DNA of 64,000 bases from an uncultured bacterium (GCA_902774245.1 CACYHQ010000006.1:62001-126000); one strand, 5' to 3'; numbered from the stretch's first letter, positions 8,824 to 21,599 are shown. A program made the numbers and translations. The notes: generated from the letters alone by a model not told the origin.

Positions 8824-9996
8824 TCAGCAACCCGGCATAGTGAACGGTTTCGGGGCCGACACAGAGTATTTGGAAAAGTCCGGCAGATCCGGGTCACGCT
8901 TGTAGACGAGCTTCAGGACTTCCGTGCATTTTCCGCAGTGCGTGCAGTCGATGGCGCATTTCCCGGCAATCTTCCCTTCGCTCCATTCCTTCGGAAACGC
9001 CTTGTTGTCGAAAATGTACGGACGGAGGAAATACGAATAGTTCGGGTCCAGCAGTTGGATCAGATCGCCGTCGAACTCTCCGGCCGTATACGCCTTCAGG
9101 ATCAGGTCGGGACGGTCGGCCTCGCGCGTGGAGAGCTTGTAGACAGAAACATACGGATCGTACTTATGCAGGTCTTCCGGGCGGATCCAGGACCCGCGGA
9201 GGATTTCCTCATACTGCTTGGACTGGATGAGCCCGACACACAGGGTCGTTGCGATATCGAGTTCCTTCGATTCGCTGAAAACGTGCCGGAAATCGTGTGC
9301 GAGCATGGTCTCGTGGAACGTCTGCCACGGGCAATAGCGCAGGCAGCCGCTGTTCGCCAGCATGCAGATCTTCTTCCCATTCCTTTTGCCCCACTCGGCA
9401 AACATTTTCACGGTCGGCAGATCGCGCTGGAGGTCGCGGCAGAGATAGAACGAATCGAACTCCTCCGATACGTATTCCATGGCGAGTGTGGAGTTCAGAC
9501 GCATGTTCACGGAAGCCCGGCGGTCGATGGACGCGTTGAACTTCTTCGTGATGTGCGCGATGAAAGGCGAAGTGGTGGTGATAATCTCCGGCAGGATGCC
9601 TTCCTTGTCCAATGTCTTCAGGTTCGCGTAATAATCCTCCCTCTGCTCCGCGGTCAACGCCTTGTCCCCGTAGCACGTCGCATTGATCAGCAGGTCCAGG
9701 CGCATCCCCTTCGAACGGCAGAACCGCATATCGTCGATGACCTGTTTTCTGAGCGGCGTGGGATCGCCATTGATCTCGCGCGCGGAAAGCAGTCCCGGCC
9801 ACGGGAAATAGACTTCCTGCAGGAACGGCGCATACTTTTCCGCCAGATCGCGGAAGGAAACGCCGGCCCGTTTTCCGAAGTAATAGCCGAATGCGAACTT
9901 GCGTTTATGATCAGGGGAGGAGTTTCCAAGCCGGACCCGGCGCAAATTCTGGACCGGAATAGCCCTCTGACTTAATTGATAGGATGGCCATTTCAT
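8824..9996 (-). CDS. Cys-rich U32-like TIM-barrel protein, paralogue 2
   Basis: 390 aa. Starts 2 bases after the stop of the upstream paralogue, so it is translated from the same mRNA; AAAGGA lies about 10 bases before the ATG. It has an N-terminal extension of about 30 residues relative to its neighbours before the shared FAFGYYFG motif. Key conserved segments: VYFPWPGL, NATCYGDKA, ASVNMRLNS, CMLANSGCLRYCPW and CTHCGKCTEV. Cys spacing C-x5-C-P and C-x2-C-x2-C suggests metal or Fe-S binding. Probably the same biochemical class as its neighbours with a different specificity. Confidence 0.6.
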   Translation of the reverse strand: MKWPSYQLSQRAIPVQNLRRVRLGNSSPDHKRKFAFGYYFGKRAGVSFRDLAEKYAPFLQEVYFPWPGLLSAREINGDPTPLRKQVIDDMRFCRSKGMRLDLLINATCYGDKALTAEQREDYYANLKTLDKEGILPEIITTTSPFIAHITKKFNASIDRRASVNMRLNSTLAMEYVSEEFDSFYLCRDLQRDLPTVKMFAEWGKRNGKKICMLANSGCLRYCPWQTFHETMLAHDFRHVFSESKELDIATTLCVGLIQSKQYEEILRGSWIRPEDLHKYDPYVSVYKLSTREADRPDLILKAYTAGEFDGDLIQLLDPNYSYFLRPYIFDNKAFPKEWSEGKIAGKCAIDCTHCGKCTEVLKLVYKRDPDLPDFSKYSVSAPKPFTMPGC

Positions 9997-9998
9997 GA

Positions 9999-11156
9999 TT
10001 ATGATCCTTTCCTGTTCGAAGCAAGCCCAACAGTCGAATTATCCTCTTTCTTCGGGGCAAGCAAATCGAACGAGTGCACCAGGGAAAAACCGTCCAAACG
10101 GGCACCCGGATTGATGTCGTATTTCGTAACCTGTTCCAGGACCTGTTCGCACTTTCCGCAATGCGTGCAGTTTTCCGCGCATTTTCCGGCGATGCCGCTG
10201 GTCACCCAGTCAGCCGGAAACGACTTATTGTCGACGCGGTTCGGACGGAAACCGAGTCCATGATAGGGATCCATCAGCCGCAGCAGGTTGCCGTCATAGG
10301 ATGCGTTGACATACGCCTCCACGATTTCCATCGGGAACTTCGCCTCGCGGGTCGAAAGCTTGATCGTCTCAAGCTCCGGTTCGAACACATGGATGTCTTC
10401 GGGACGGATCCATGTGCACCGCAGGAAATCCGACAGCATTTTCTTCTTGGAGAAAATCGAATTGCACACCAGATCCATATTCTGGTATTCCATTTCCGGG
10501 AACGTGAACGTAAAGCCGTGCGAAAGAAGCGTCTCGTGGAAGACCTGCCACGGGCAGTTCCGCACGCATCCGCTGTTCGCCAGCATGCACAGTTTCTTGT
10601 CGTGATCCTTGCACCATGCGGCCATCTTATGGAACGTCGGAAGATCGCGCTGGACGTCACGGCAAATATAGTAGGAATCGTACAGGGGCGCGATGTATTC
10701 CAGCGCAAGCGTGTTCCGTAAACGCATGTTCACGGATGCCCGGACTTCGATATCGGGAAAATTCAGCTTGAAGACCTTCGCGATATAGGGCGACGTGGTC
10801 GTGACGATCTCCGGATACAGTCCAAGCTCGTCCAGATGTTTGATGATCCCGACAATCTGAAGCCGCTGTTCCTCCGAGAAGCCCTTCTCGGCGTAGCAGG
10901 TCGCATTCGCCAGGATATCCAGCTTCATGCCATGCTCACGGCAGTATTTCAGATCAGCCACAATGCGCTCTTCGTCGTCCGGTTTGTCATAGATTTTGGC
11001 GCGTGCGTTCGAGAGGCCGGGCCACGGGAAATAGACTTCGCGGAGTCTGGGCGCGAACCGCTTCGCCAGCTCGGCGAAGGACAGCGGATCGTCCGGTTTT
11101 TCCGTCAGGTAGTGTCCGACGGCGAATTTAGTTCTGGCTATCTTTTTTGAGCTCAT
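9999..11156 (-). CDS. Cys-rich U32-like TIM-barrel protein, paralogue 1 (first gene of operon)
   Basis: 385 aa from ATG 11156 (MSSKK). An alternative ATG at 11219 has a GGAG upstream, but it falls inside a good promoter (-10 at 11218-11223), so the shorter form is preferred; it also matches the length of the third paralogue. Shared motifs: FAVGHYL, VYFPWPGL, NATCYAEK, ASVNMRLRN, CMLANSGCVRNCPW, and CTHCGKCEQV. The C-terminal tail after the Cys cluster is longer than in the others. Three diverged copies kept side by side in one operon suggest subunits of one enzyme, or parallel modifications of related substrates. Confidence 0.6.
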   Translation of the reverse strand: MSSKKIARTKFAVGHYLTEKPDDPLSFAELAKRFAPRLREVYFPWPGLSNARAKIYDKPDDEERIVADLKYCREHGMKLDILANATCYAEKGFSEEQRLQIVGIIKHLDELGLYPEIVTTTSPYIAKVFKLNFPDIEVRASVNMRLRNTLALEYIAPLYDSYYICRDVQRDLPTFHKMAAWCKDHDKKLCMLANSGCVRNCPWQVFHETLLSHGFTFTFPEMEYQNMDLVCNSIFSKKKMLSDFLRCTWIRPEDIHVFEPELETIKLSTREAKFPMEIVEAYVNASYDGNLLRLMDPYHGLGFRPNRVDNKSFPADWVTSGIAGKCAENCTHCGKCEQVLEQVTKYDINPGARLDGFSLVHSFDLLAPKKEDNSTVGLASNRKGS

Positions 11157-11217
11157 ATTAATAAAACAATCCGTATCAAACGGGGTGAATGACAAATGTA
11201 TCGTTCTGCTTCTTTTC

Positions 11218-11247
11218 ATAATGTAACTCCGGCGCGTCATTTGTCAA
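11218..11247 (-). promoter_or_regulatory. Promoter of the three-gene Cys-rich operon
   Basis: On the minus strand a perfect TTGACA (complement of 11242-11247) is followed after 18 bp by CATTAT (complement of 11218-11223). The predicted start leaves about 55 nt of leader to ATG 11156. No Shine-Dalgarno is evident before that ATG. Confidence 0.6.
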
Positions 11248-11320
11248 GCCGTTTTCTCCGAAAAAAACATGAAAAAAAGTCTGAAATCGATTTTTTTTCA
11301 TGAAAACAGTTGATTCCTGC

Positions 11321-11349
11321 TTGCAATCCATTTGATTCTATGCTATAGT
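11321..11349 (+). promoter_or_regulatory. Promoter of the PEGA-like lipoprotein gene
   Basis: TTGCAA (11321-11326), 17-bp spacer, then TATAGT (11344-11349) preceded by TGC. Confidence 0.7.
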
Positions 11350-11397
11350 TTATTACGGTTACGCATTATCTTACTTCAGAAAGGATTTCATCCAAAA

Positions 11398-12009
11398 ATG
11401 AAATACATGTTCCTTGCTGTGTTTTCCGCTCTCGTCCTGACACTCACATCCGGCTGCTCCTTCTTTGCCCGCGGCGAACAGATCGTCGCCGTCACGGTCA
11501 CGCCGAGCGACGCCACCGTCATCGCAAACGGGGCGGAGTACCGCATGCTTTCGCCTATGTACCTGTCGGTGCCGACCAGAGACGCGCTCCTCATCACGGC
11601 GTACAAGCCGGGCTACCGCACCGCCTACTACGCCGCTGACAGCGAACTCAGTTCCACCGGCAAACTTGATGCCCTCGGCAGCATCTTCATCCTGCCCGCC
11701 GCGGGACTCCTTTCCAACGGCGCCTGGCGGTTCACCGAGAGCAATGTCGTAATCAACCTCCAGCCGCTCCCGGATCCAGAAGAATCCGCCATCGAACAGG
11801 AAGCAACCCAGCGTAAACGTCAGGAATTCGCGCGCGAGCTCAACGACCAGGTACTCAATCAGCCGGCGATCCCGGTTACGGATGCCAACGCGAAGACTTC
11901 CGATATCCGTTCCGTGGACAAAAACGGCGTATCCGTGGTCAGCCAGGAACCGCTTGACAAACCGGCTCCCGCGGATCCGGACGATATTTCGATCAAGTCG
12001 AAAGACTGA
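11398..12009 (+). CDS. Small lipoprotein with PEGA-like domain
   Basis: 203 aa. ATG 11398 was chosen because it follows AAAGGA and a promoter, and starts a lipoprotein signal with lipobox TSGC at about residue 20. The mature N-terminal half (ITVTPSDATV-type strand, then LSVPTRDALLITAYKPGY) resembles PEGA-type beta domains found in surface lipoproteins. A hydrophobic segment (GSIFILPAAGLLSNGAW) follows. The last 70 residues are charged and probably disordered. It is flanked by its own promoter and terminator, so it is monocistronic. No specific function can be assigned. Confidence 0.65.
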   Translation: MKYMFLAVFSALVLTLTSGCSFFARGEQIVAVTVTPSDATVIANGAEYRMLSPMYLSVPTRDALLITAYKPGYRTAYYAADSELSSTGKLDALGSIFILPAAGLLSNGAWRFTESNVVINLQPLPDPEESAIEQEATQRKRQEFARELNDQVLNQPAIPVTDANAKTSDIRSVDKNGVSVVSQEPLDKPAPADPDDISIKSKD

Positions 12010-12051
12010 GCCGCATCACGTTTCTTTCCGAAGAACGCACGTGCTTTCTTC

Positions 12052-12088
12052 CGCCGGAGGCTTGCGGAGCTTCCGGCGTTTTGTTTTT
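12052..12088 (+). terminator. Rho-independent terminator
   Basis: CGCCGGA (12052-12058) pairs with TCCGGCG (12072-12078), followed by TTTTGTTTTT. Ends the lipoprotein transcript before metH. Confidence 0.85.
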
Positions 12089-12164
12089 ACCGGCGGACGG
12101 TTGCGTCCGGTTTACCCCCCCCGCGGGGTTTGACACAACGAAATACTGAACTCAACGGAGGCTC

Positions 12165-15701
<3,537 letters not shown>

Positions 15702-15702
15702 C

Positions 15703-15732
15703 TTGAAAAATAGAAAAAAGACGGCATATTAA
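15703..15732 (+). promoter_or_regulatory. Promoter between metH and the MTHFR fusion gene
   Basis: TTGAAA (15703-15708), 18-bp spacer, TATTAA (15727-15732), starting right after the metH stop. It suggests that the downstream gene can be expressed independently. Confidence 0.55.
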
Positions 15733-15779
15733 TAAACTGTAATAAACGCAAACTCTAATCAATCCAGCGGAACTACCCC

Positions 15780-17612
15780 ATGTCACAGACTCTACAAAAT
15801 GCCCTGAACGACCGCATCGTGATCTTCGACGGCGCGATGGGCACCGAAATATACCGGCGGAACTTCTTCGTCAACATCTCGTTCGAAAACCTCTGCCTCG
15901 CGCGGCCCGACGTGATCCGCACCATCCACACGGCGTACCTCGACGCCGGAGCCGAGGTCCTCACGACCAATTCCTACGGCGCGAACCGCGCCAAGCTCAT
16001 GAAGTTCGGCCTCGCCGAACAGACCGCCGCAATCAACGAGGCCGCTGTCAAGCTCGCGCGCGAGGTGGCGGGCGACAACGCCATGGTTGCCGCGTCCGTC
16101 GGCCCCGTCGGCGAACTCCCGTCGTACCTCAATCCGCTCGACATCCTCTCCGAACAGGTCTCCGTGCTCGCAAAGGCCGCGCCCGATTTTCTGATGTTCG
16201 AGACGCTCGCCAGTCTCGCCGACCTCGACCTCGCGCTGAAGGCCGCCGCGTCGTCCGCGGACGGCGTGCCGTTCGTGCTCAGTTTCGCGCTGGATGAAAA
16301 CGCGGAGACGGCCAAAGGCGAACCGGTCTCCGCCATTCTGGAGCACATCACCGCGGCCCCGGTCCAGCCGGTCGCGTTCGGCCTCAACTGTTGCAGCGGT
16401 CCCGGCTCGATGCTCCGCGCGCTCGAGACCGTCCTGCCGCTCATCGACAAAAAGTTCCCCGTGATCGCCCAGCCCAACGCGGGCAGTCCGCGCAGCGTGG
16501 ACAACCGCATGCTCTACATGTGCAGTCCGGAGTATTTCACCACCTACGCCATGCGCTTCGCCCAGCTCGGCGTGCGCGGCATCGGCGGCTGCTGCGGCAC
16601 CTCGCCCGAGCACATCGGCGACATGGCGCGCAGCATCAGTCCGCTCGCGAAACACGCCCACGTGGTCGAGATCGCGCCGTCCGAACCGTCCGTCCCGCTC
16701 CTGGATCCCGTTCCCGCCGCCGAAAAAAGCTCCTTCGCCGCTAAACTCGCCTCCGGCAAGTGGGTGAACGCGGTCGAGATCGTCCCGCCGCAGGGCTACC
16801 TGCTCGACACCACCATCGCGAAGGCGAAACTCTGCGCCGAGGCAGGATTCGACGTCATCAACATCCCGGACGGCCCGCGCGCCAGTTCCCGCGTCTCCAC
16901 CATCGTGACCGCGATCAAGATCCAGCAGGAAGTCGGCATCGAGACCGTCCTGCACTGCTGCTGCCGCGACAAGAACGTGATCGGCATTCAGGCGGACCTG
17001 CTCGGCTGCGCCGCCATGGGAATCCACAATATCCTGTTCATCACCGGCGACCCGCCGAAGCTCGGCGACTACCCGTTCGCGTCCGGCGTGTTCGACCTCG
17101 ACTCCATCGCCGCCGTGAAGGTGCAGGCCGCGCTGAACCGCGGCGTCGACTTCGGCGGCAAATCCATCGGCAAACAGACCGCCGCCTTCTGCCTCGTCGG
17201 CGCGGACCCGAACGCCATCGACATGGAGCGCGAACTCCGCCGCATCCGCGAGAAGATCGACGCCGGAGCCGAGACGGTCGTGACCCAGCCGGTCTTCGAC
17301 ACAGCCCCGCTCTTACGCTTCATCGAAGCCGTCCCAGAGCTCGCCGACGGCTCCGTCCCGGTGATCGCCGGTATCTGGCCGCTCGCCAGCCTCCGCAACG
17401 CCGAGTTCATGAAGAACGAGGTGCCGGGCGTGGTCGTCCCCGACTCCGTGATGGAACGCATGGCGCGCCCCGAAACGCGCGAGGAACAGCGTCTGGAGGG
17501 CATCGCCATCGCCCGCGAGGCCGTCGACGCCATCCAGTCCGCCGTCCGCGGCATCCACGTGAGCGCGCCGTTCGGCAACGTCCAGACGGCAATCGCCGTG
17601 ATGAAGCATTAA
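15780..17612 (+). CDS. Bifunctional homocysteine S-methyltransferase / methylenetetrahydrofolate reductase (YitJ-like)
   Basis: 610 aa. The N-terminal half (1-295) is a zinc homocysteine methyltransferase barrel: VIFDGAMGTE, ETLASLADL, and Zn ligands Cys204 (GLNCCSG) and Cys271/Cys272 (GGCCGTSP). The C-terminal half (about 320-605) is a MetF-type flavin reductase: VEIVPPQGY, HCCCRDKN, NILFITGDPPK, KIDAGAETVVTQPVFD. It would make 5-methyl-THF, the methyl donor of MetH next door, and could itself methylate homocysteine from another donor. The N-terminal half is clearly paralogous to the MetH N-terminal barrel. The fused architecture is known from Bacillus YitJ. Confidence 0.92.
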   Translation: MSQTLQNALNDRIVIFDGAMGTEIYRRNFFVNISFENLCLARPDVIRTIHTAYLDAGAEVLTTNSYGANRAKLMKFGLAEQTAAINEAAVKLAREVAGDNAMVAASVGPVGELPSYLNPLDILSEQVSVLAKAAPDFLMFETLASLADLDLALKAAASSADGVPFVLSFALDENAETAKGEPVSAILEHITAAPVQPVAFGLNCCSGPGSMLRALETVLPLIDKKFPVIAQPNAGSPRSVDNRMLYMCSPEYFTTYAMRFAQLGVRGIGGCCGTSPEHIGDMARSISPLAKHAHVVEIAPSEPSVPLLDPVPAAEKSSFAAKLASGKWVNAVEIVPPQGYLLDTTIAKAKLCAEAGFDVINIPDGPRASSRVSTIVTAIKIQQEVGIETVLHCCCRDKNVIGIQADLLGCAAMGIHNILFITGDPPKLGDYPFASGVFDLDSIAAVKVQAALNRGVDFGGKSIGKQTAAFCLVGADPNAIDMERELRRIREKIDAGAETVVTQPVFDTAPLLRFIEAVPELADGSVPVIAGIWPLASLRNAEFMKNEVPGVVVPDSVMERMARPETREEQRLEGIAIAREAVDAIQSAVRGIHVSAPFGNVQTAIAVMKH

Positions 17613-17641
17613 TCCGGTTTGAAACGCGAGGAGGGTCAGCC

Positions 17642-18502
17642 ATGCGTCGCCTGTTCAACTTGGTCTTGCTTCTGGCCCTGCTGTGCTTGACCGCCTGTTC
17701 GGACGAACACAAATCCGCGCCGGGCGGCGTGGTCTCGCTTTCGCCCGCGCTGACAGAGCTGATCTGCCATCTGGGGCAGGAAAAACGCCTGGTCGCCCGG
17801 AGTACCGCGTGCGACTGGCCGGAAAGCGTGAAAAAGCTTCCGACCGCGGGCGATTTCGCCGAGCCCGAGCTCGAACGCATCCTCGCCATGAAGCCCGCGC
17901 TGGTCGTCTCCAACGAGTTCGTGAACCCGAAGGATGCCGACGCGCTGCGTCAGGCGGGGATCGCGGTCGAACTCCATCCGTGCGACGGGTTCAACGATTA
18001 CCGCGAATGGGTCATCCTCATGGGAAAACTGCTGGATTGCCCGCACGAGGCGGAAAACGAGCTGAAACGCACCGACGGCCGCATCGCAGGATTCGAGGCT
18101 GAATTCAATTCCTCTCAGAAGAAAACTCTCCGCGCACTCTATGTGATTTGGGACAGTCCGCTCCTCACCGCGGGCGCGGATTCCCTTCCGGACGCCGTCG
18201 GGCGTCTCGCCGGGCTGGAAAACATCGTGAAATCGGAGAAGGGCTACCCGTCCATCTCGCTCGAATTCGTGCTGAAGGAGGACCCGGACGTGATCGTCTG
18301 GTTCGCGCACGACAAGGACTGGAAATCGAATCCGTCCTGGAGCGGCATCCGTGCGATCCGCGAGGGACGCGTGCTGATCCCGCGCGACGACTCCGCGCTG
18401 CTCCGCCCGGGACCACGCATCTTCGACGGCATCGCGGACCTGAAATCCGACCTCGAAACGATGTTTGCGGACAAAGAAACCTCCGGGGACGCACAGCCAT
18501 GA
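17642..18502 (+). CDS. btuF: Cobalamin ABC transporter substrate-binding lipoprotein
   Basis: 286 aa. ATG 17642 follows a strong GAGGAGG. The lipobox LTAC gives a lipid-anchored binding protein. The fold is the BtuF/FecB type: VVSLSPALTELICHLG near the start, then LPTAGDFAEPELERILAMKPALVVSN, typical of cobalamin/siderophore binders. It starts 30 bases after the MTHFR fusion gene and overlaps the permease by ATGA, so it is co-translated with it. Position next to metH makes vitamin B12 the likely ligand (inference); haem or siderophore binding cannot be excluded on sequence alone. Confidence 0.85.
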   Translation: MRRLFNLVLLLALLCLTACSDEHKSAPGGVVSLSPALTELICHLGQEKRLVARSTACDWPESVKKLPTAGDFAEPELERILAMKPALVVSNEFVNPKDADALRQAGIAVELHPCDGFNDYREWVILMGKLLDCPHEAENELKRTDGRIAGFEAEFNSSQKKTLRALYVIWDSPLLTAGADSLPDAVGRLAGLENIVKSEKGYPSISLEFVLKEDPDVIVWFAHDKDWKSNPSWSGIRAIREGRVLIPRDDSALLRPGPRIFDGIADLKSDLETMFADKETSGDAQP

Positions 18503-19461
18503 AGACCGCGCGCATCATCCTGATCTACCTCGCCGCCGCGCTTGCCGCCGCCGTCTGCGGCGTGCTGTTCGGCGCAACCCGCATCCCGTTGTCCGAGTTC
18601 GTACAGGACGGCGCGCTGAATCCCATCGTGGAACTCCGCATCGTCCGCACCGCCGCGGCTGCGGTCGTCGGCGCTTCGCTGGCGGTCTCCGGGCTAATCT
18701 TCCAGGCCGTACTCCGCAACTCGCTGGCGGAACCCTATCTGCTGGGCGTATCCGGAGGCGCGGGACTCGGCGCGGCGGGCGCGATCCTGCTCGGTTTCAG
18801 CGCGTGGGGGTTCATGTCCGTGCCGCTCTTCGCCCTGCTGGGCGCGGTGACGGCTAATCTGCTGGTCTTTGCGGCGGTCCGCAGGCGCACGGCGGAAGAA
18901 CTCCTCCTCGGCGGCGTGATGATCGGCACGCTCGCCTCAAGCCTGCTCATGGTGCTCATCACGTTTTCGCATTCGCGCGACATGGCGGGCGTGGTGTGGT
19001 GGATGCTCGGCAGCGTGCAGAACGTGGATCCCGCGCGCCAGCTCGCGCCGACCGCCGTCCTGCTCTGCGCCGCCACGGTCTTTCTGCTCTTCCGCGCGGG
19101 CGACGTCGACCTGCTCACGTTCGGTCCGGAATACGCATGGAACCACGGCGTGAACGCCCGTCTGATGACGGTCATCCTGCTCGCGCTCGCCTCGCTTCTG
19201 GCGGCGGTCACGGTGTCCATGGCCGGGATCATCGGGTTCTGCGGACTCGTGGTGCCGCACATCGTGCGCCGTCTGCACGGCGGTTCCCACCGGAAGATCC
19301 TGATCCCCGCCGCGCTCGCCGGAGCGGTCTACCTGATGCTGGCGGACATCCTCGGGCGCGTGGTCTCGCCGGTCCGCGAGCTCCCGGTCGGCATGGTCAC
19401 GGCGGCGGTCGGCTGTCCGGTCTTCCTCTGGCTTTTGAACAGGAGCCGCGCCGGATCATGA
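18499..19461 (+). CDS. btuC: Cobalamin ABC transporter permease
   Basis: 320 aa, about ten membrane segments, BtuC/FecCD family. Motifs: VVGASLAVSGLIFQAVLRNSLAEPYLLG near the N-terminus and VSMAGIIGFCGLVVPHIVRRLHG, the cytoplasmic coupling region that contacts the ATPase. Start ATG overlaps the btuF stop (ATGA) and the stop overlaps the btuD start in the same way, giving a tightly coupled btuF-btuC-btuD unit. Confidence 0.9.
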   Translation: MKTARIILIYLAAALAAAVCGVLFGATRIPLSEFVQDGALNPIVELRIVRTAAAAVVGASLAVSGLIFQAVLRNSLAEPYLLGVSGGAGLGAAGAILLGFSAWGFMSVPLFALLGAVTANLLVFAAVRRRTAEELLLGGVMIGTLASSLLMVLITFSHSRDMAGVVWWMLGSVQNVDPARQLAPTAVLLCAATVFLLFRAGDVDLLTFGPEYAWNHGVNARLMTVILLALASLLAAVTVSMAGIIGFCGLVVPHIVRRLHGGSHRKILIPAALAGAVYLMLADILGRVVSPVRELPVGMVTAAVGCPVFLWLLNRSRAGS

Positions 19462-20225
19462 AGCTGACAGCGGAACAACTCGTCTACACGCATCCCGGGG
19501 CGCGCGAACCGCTTCTGAACGGCGTTTCCCTCGAGATCGCGCCGGGCAGGATCGCCGCGCTGCTCGGACGCAACGGCTCCGGCAAATCGACGCTCGTGCG
19601 TCTGCTGTCCGGCTACCTGAGCCCCGATTCCGGCTCCGTCACGCTCGACGGACGCCCCGTTTCCGAATGGTCCCCCGTGGAACGCGTCCGGCGTCTGGCG
19701 GTCGTCCAGCAGCACGTCGCCGTACCGCTCACCGACTACACCGTCCGGGAGACCGTCGCAATGGGCCTGACCGGCGTGTCGCGTCTCTCCGGCGCGCTCT
19801 CGCCGGAACAGTCCGACTGTCTCGAACGCACGCTCGAAATGCTGGATCTGACCGAACTGAGCGGGCGTCTGTGCGGCACATTATCGGGCGGGGAACGCCA
19901 GCGCGTTTTCACTGCGGCGGCACTGGTGCGGTCGCCGGGCCTGCTTCTGCTCGACGAACCGACGTCCGCCGCCGATCCCGCCGTCACGCGGAAGATCGTG
20001 TCGTTGCTCCGCCGCCTCGCGCCCGAGGTCGGCATCCTGGTCGTCACGCACGACCTCCAGCTCGCGCTGGACTGCGCCGGATACGCGATGCTCCTGCATG
20101 AGGGCCGCATCACGGCGGAAGGCAACCCCTCTGACATTCTCACGCCTGAAACCCTTCTGCCCGTCTACGGCTGCCCGTTCCGGCGCTTCGATTGCGGGGG
20201 CCGCCCGGTGATTCTGCCGGAATAA
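19458..20225 (+). CDS. btuD: Cobalamin ABC transporter ATP-binding protein
   Basis: 255 aa. Walker A is GRNGSGKST, the signature is LSGGERQRV, Walker B is LLLLDEPTSA, and the switch His lies in LVVTHDLQLAL. The closest general type is BtuD/FecE. It powers the importer formed with the two preceding genes. A short intergenic region and a promoter for tyrS follow. Confidence 0.9.
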   Translation: MKLTAEQLVYTHPGAREPLLNGVSLEIAPGRIAALLGRNGSGKSTLVRLLSGYLSPDSGSVTLDGRPVSEWSPVERVRRLAVVQQHVAVPLTDYTVRETVAMGLTGVSRLSGALSPEQSDCLERTLEMLDLTELSGRLCGTLSGGERQRVFTAAALVRSPGLLLLDEPTSAADPAVTRKIVSLLRRLAPEVGILVVTHDLQLALDCAGYAMLLHEGRITAEGNPSDILTPETLLPVYGCPFRRFDCGGRPVILPE

Positions 20226-20249
20226 TGCCCGGAAAACGCCGGAATCGGA

Positions 20250-20278
20250 TTGCAGAAAGACGGAATCCGTGCTATATT
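20250..20278 (+). promoter_or_regulatory. Promoter of tyrS
   Basis: TTGCAG (20250-20255), 17-bp spacer, TATATT (20273-20278) preceded by TGC. Confidence 0.7.
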
Positions 20279-20312
20279 AGATAGATATATCCATTTTCGG
20301 AAAGGAACAACT

Positions 20313-21599
20313 ATGGAACAGAACGCTTTCGATGTGCTGCGGGAACGCGGCTTTATTTATCAGTGCACCGCCGAAGACGAGGTGCGCGAACTTCTCGGCA
20401 GGGAAAAAGTCCGTTTCTACGTCGGATTCGACCCGACCGGCAGCAGCCTCCACGTGGGACACCTGCTCCCCGTCATGGCAATGCGCATCATGCAGAAATG
20501 CGGCCACACCCCGATCGTGCTCGTCGGCGGAGCGACCGCCCTCGTCGGCGACCCGTCCGGCAGGTCCACGGAGCGTCCGATCCTCACGAAGGAGACTGTG
20601 GCGCACAACGTGGAGTGCCTGAAGTCCCAGCTCCAGCGGTTCATCTCCGTGGACAACGCGATCTTCACGAACAACGCCGACTGGTTCGGCGGCATGCTGT
20701 ACCTCGACTTCCTGCGCGACATCGGCTCCAAATTCAGCGTGAACCGCATGCTCCAGGCGGAATCCGTGCAGATGCGCCTCAATTCCGAGGTCGGCGTCTC
20801 GTTCCTCGAGTTCAACTACATGATCCTGCAGGGCTACGACTTCCTGCACCTCCATCGCACCTGCGGCTGCCGCCTCCAGCTCGGCGGACAGGACCAGTGG
20901 GGCAACATCACCTGCGGCACCGAACTGGTCCGCCGCCTCGAACAGAAGTCCGTCTACGGTCTCACGATGCCGCTCCTCATGGACAAGGACGGCAAGAAGT
21001 TCGGCAAGTCCAACGGCCAGGCCGTCTGGCTCGATGCCGAACGCTTCAGCACGTTCGACTACTACCAGTTCTGGCGCAACACCGACGACTCGCAGGTCGA
21101 AAAGCTCATGCTCGGGTTCACCGCGCTCCCGGTCGATGAGGTCAGGCGCCTTTGCGCCCCCGGCGGCAACATCAACCGCGCCAAGGAGATCCTCGCCTAC
21201 GAAGCCACCGTGCTCGCGCACGGCAAAGCCGAGGCTGAAAAGGTCTTCTGCGCCGCCGGAACCAAGTTCGGATTCGCCGACGAGGCGGGTGCGATCCCGA
21301 CCTCCAGCGAGATCGCGAAGATCGATCTCGCCGCCGTCCGCCGCGTCGCCGCCGCCGACCTCCCGACGTTCAATCTCGAACTCCCCGCCGAGGGCATCAA
21401 CATCATCACGCTCCTCGTGCAGGCGGGCCTCTGCAAGACGAACAGCGAGGCGCGCCGTCTGATCCAGGGCGGCGGAGCCTACTGCGGCGACGAACGCATC
21501 GCCGGAATCGACCGCGTGGTCACGGCCGCCGACTTCACCGACGGCGCCCTGATCCTGAAGGTCGGCAAGAAAAACCTCAAGCGGGTGGTCATCGGGTAA
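20313..21599 (+). CDS. tyrS: Tyrosine-tRNA ligase
   Basis: 428 aa. Charges tRNA-Tyr. Class I motifs are HVGH (residues 47-50, HIGH box) and KKFGKSNG (KMSKS-type loop). Tyrosine-pocket segments YVGFDPTGSSLHVGH and QLGGQDQWGNI are intact. A C-terminal S4-like RNA-binding domain (LVQAGLCKTNSEARRLIQGGG) is present. ATG 20313 follows GGAAAGGAAC and lies downstream of the promoter. No T-box leader is seen. Confidence 0.96.
   Translation: MEQNAFDVLRERGFIYQCTAEDEVRELLGREKVRFYVGFDPTGSSLHVGHLLPVMAMRIMQKCGHTPIVLVGGATALVGDPSGRSTERPILTKETVAHNVECLKSQLQRFISVDNAIFTNNADWFGGMLYLDFLRDIGSKFSVNRMLQAESVQMRLNSEVGVSFLEFNYMILQGYDFLHLHRTCGCRLQLGGQDQWGNITCGTELVRRLEQKSVYGLTMPLLMDKDGKKFGKSNGQAVWLDAERFSTFDYYQFWRNTDDSQVEKLMLGFTALPVDEVRRLCAPGGNINRAKEILAYEATVLAHGKAEAEKVFCAAGTKFGFADEAGAIPTSSEIAKIDLAAVRRVAAADLPTFNLELPAEGINIITLLVQAGLCKTNSEARRLIQGGGAYCGDERIAGIDRVVTAADFTDGALILKVGKKNLKRVVIG

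Noticed and set aside
11157..11240. Longer N-terminus of the first Cys-rich paralogue from 11219 or 11240
   Set aside because: The -10 element of a good promoter overlaps these starts, and the extra residues are not shared with the paralogues; kept only as an alternative because a GGAG precedes 11219.
12010..12164. Cobalamin riboswitch before metH
   Set aside because: The 155 bp contains a terminator of the previous gene and no recognisable B12-box or the required length of structured leader.
16760..17641. N-terminal extension of btuF back to 16760
   Set aside because: This part overlaps the MTHFR fusion gene in another frame; the ATG at 17642 has a strong GAGGAGG and a lipoprotein signal.
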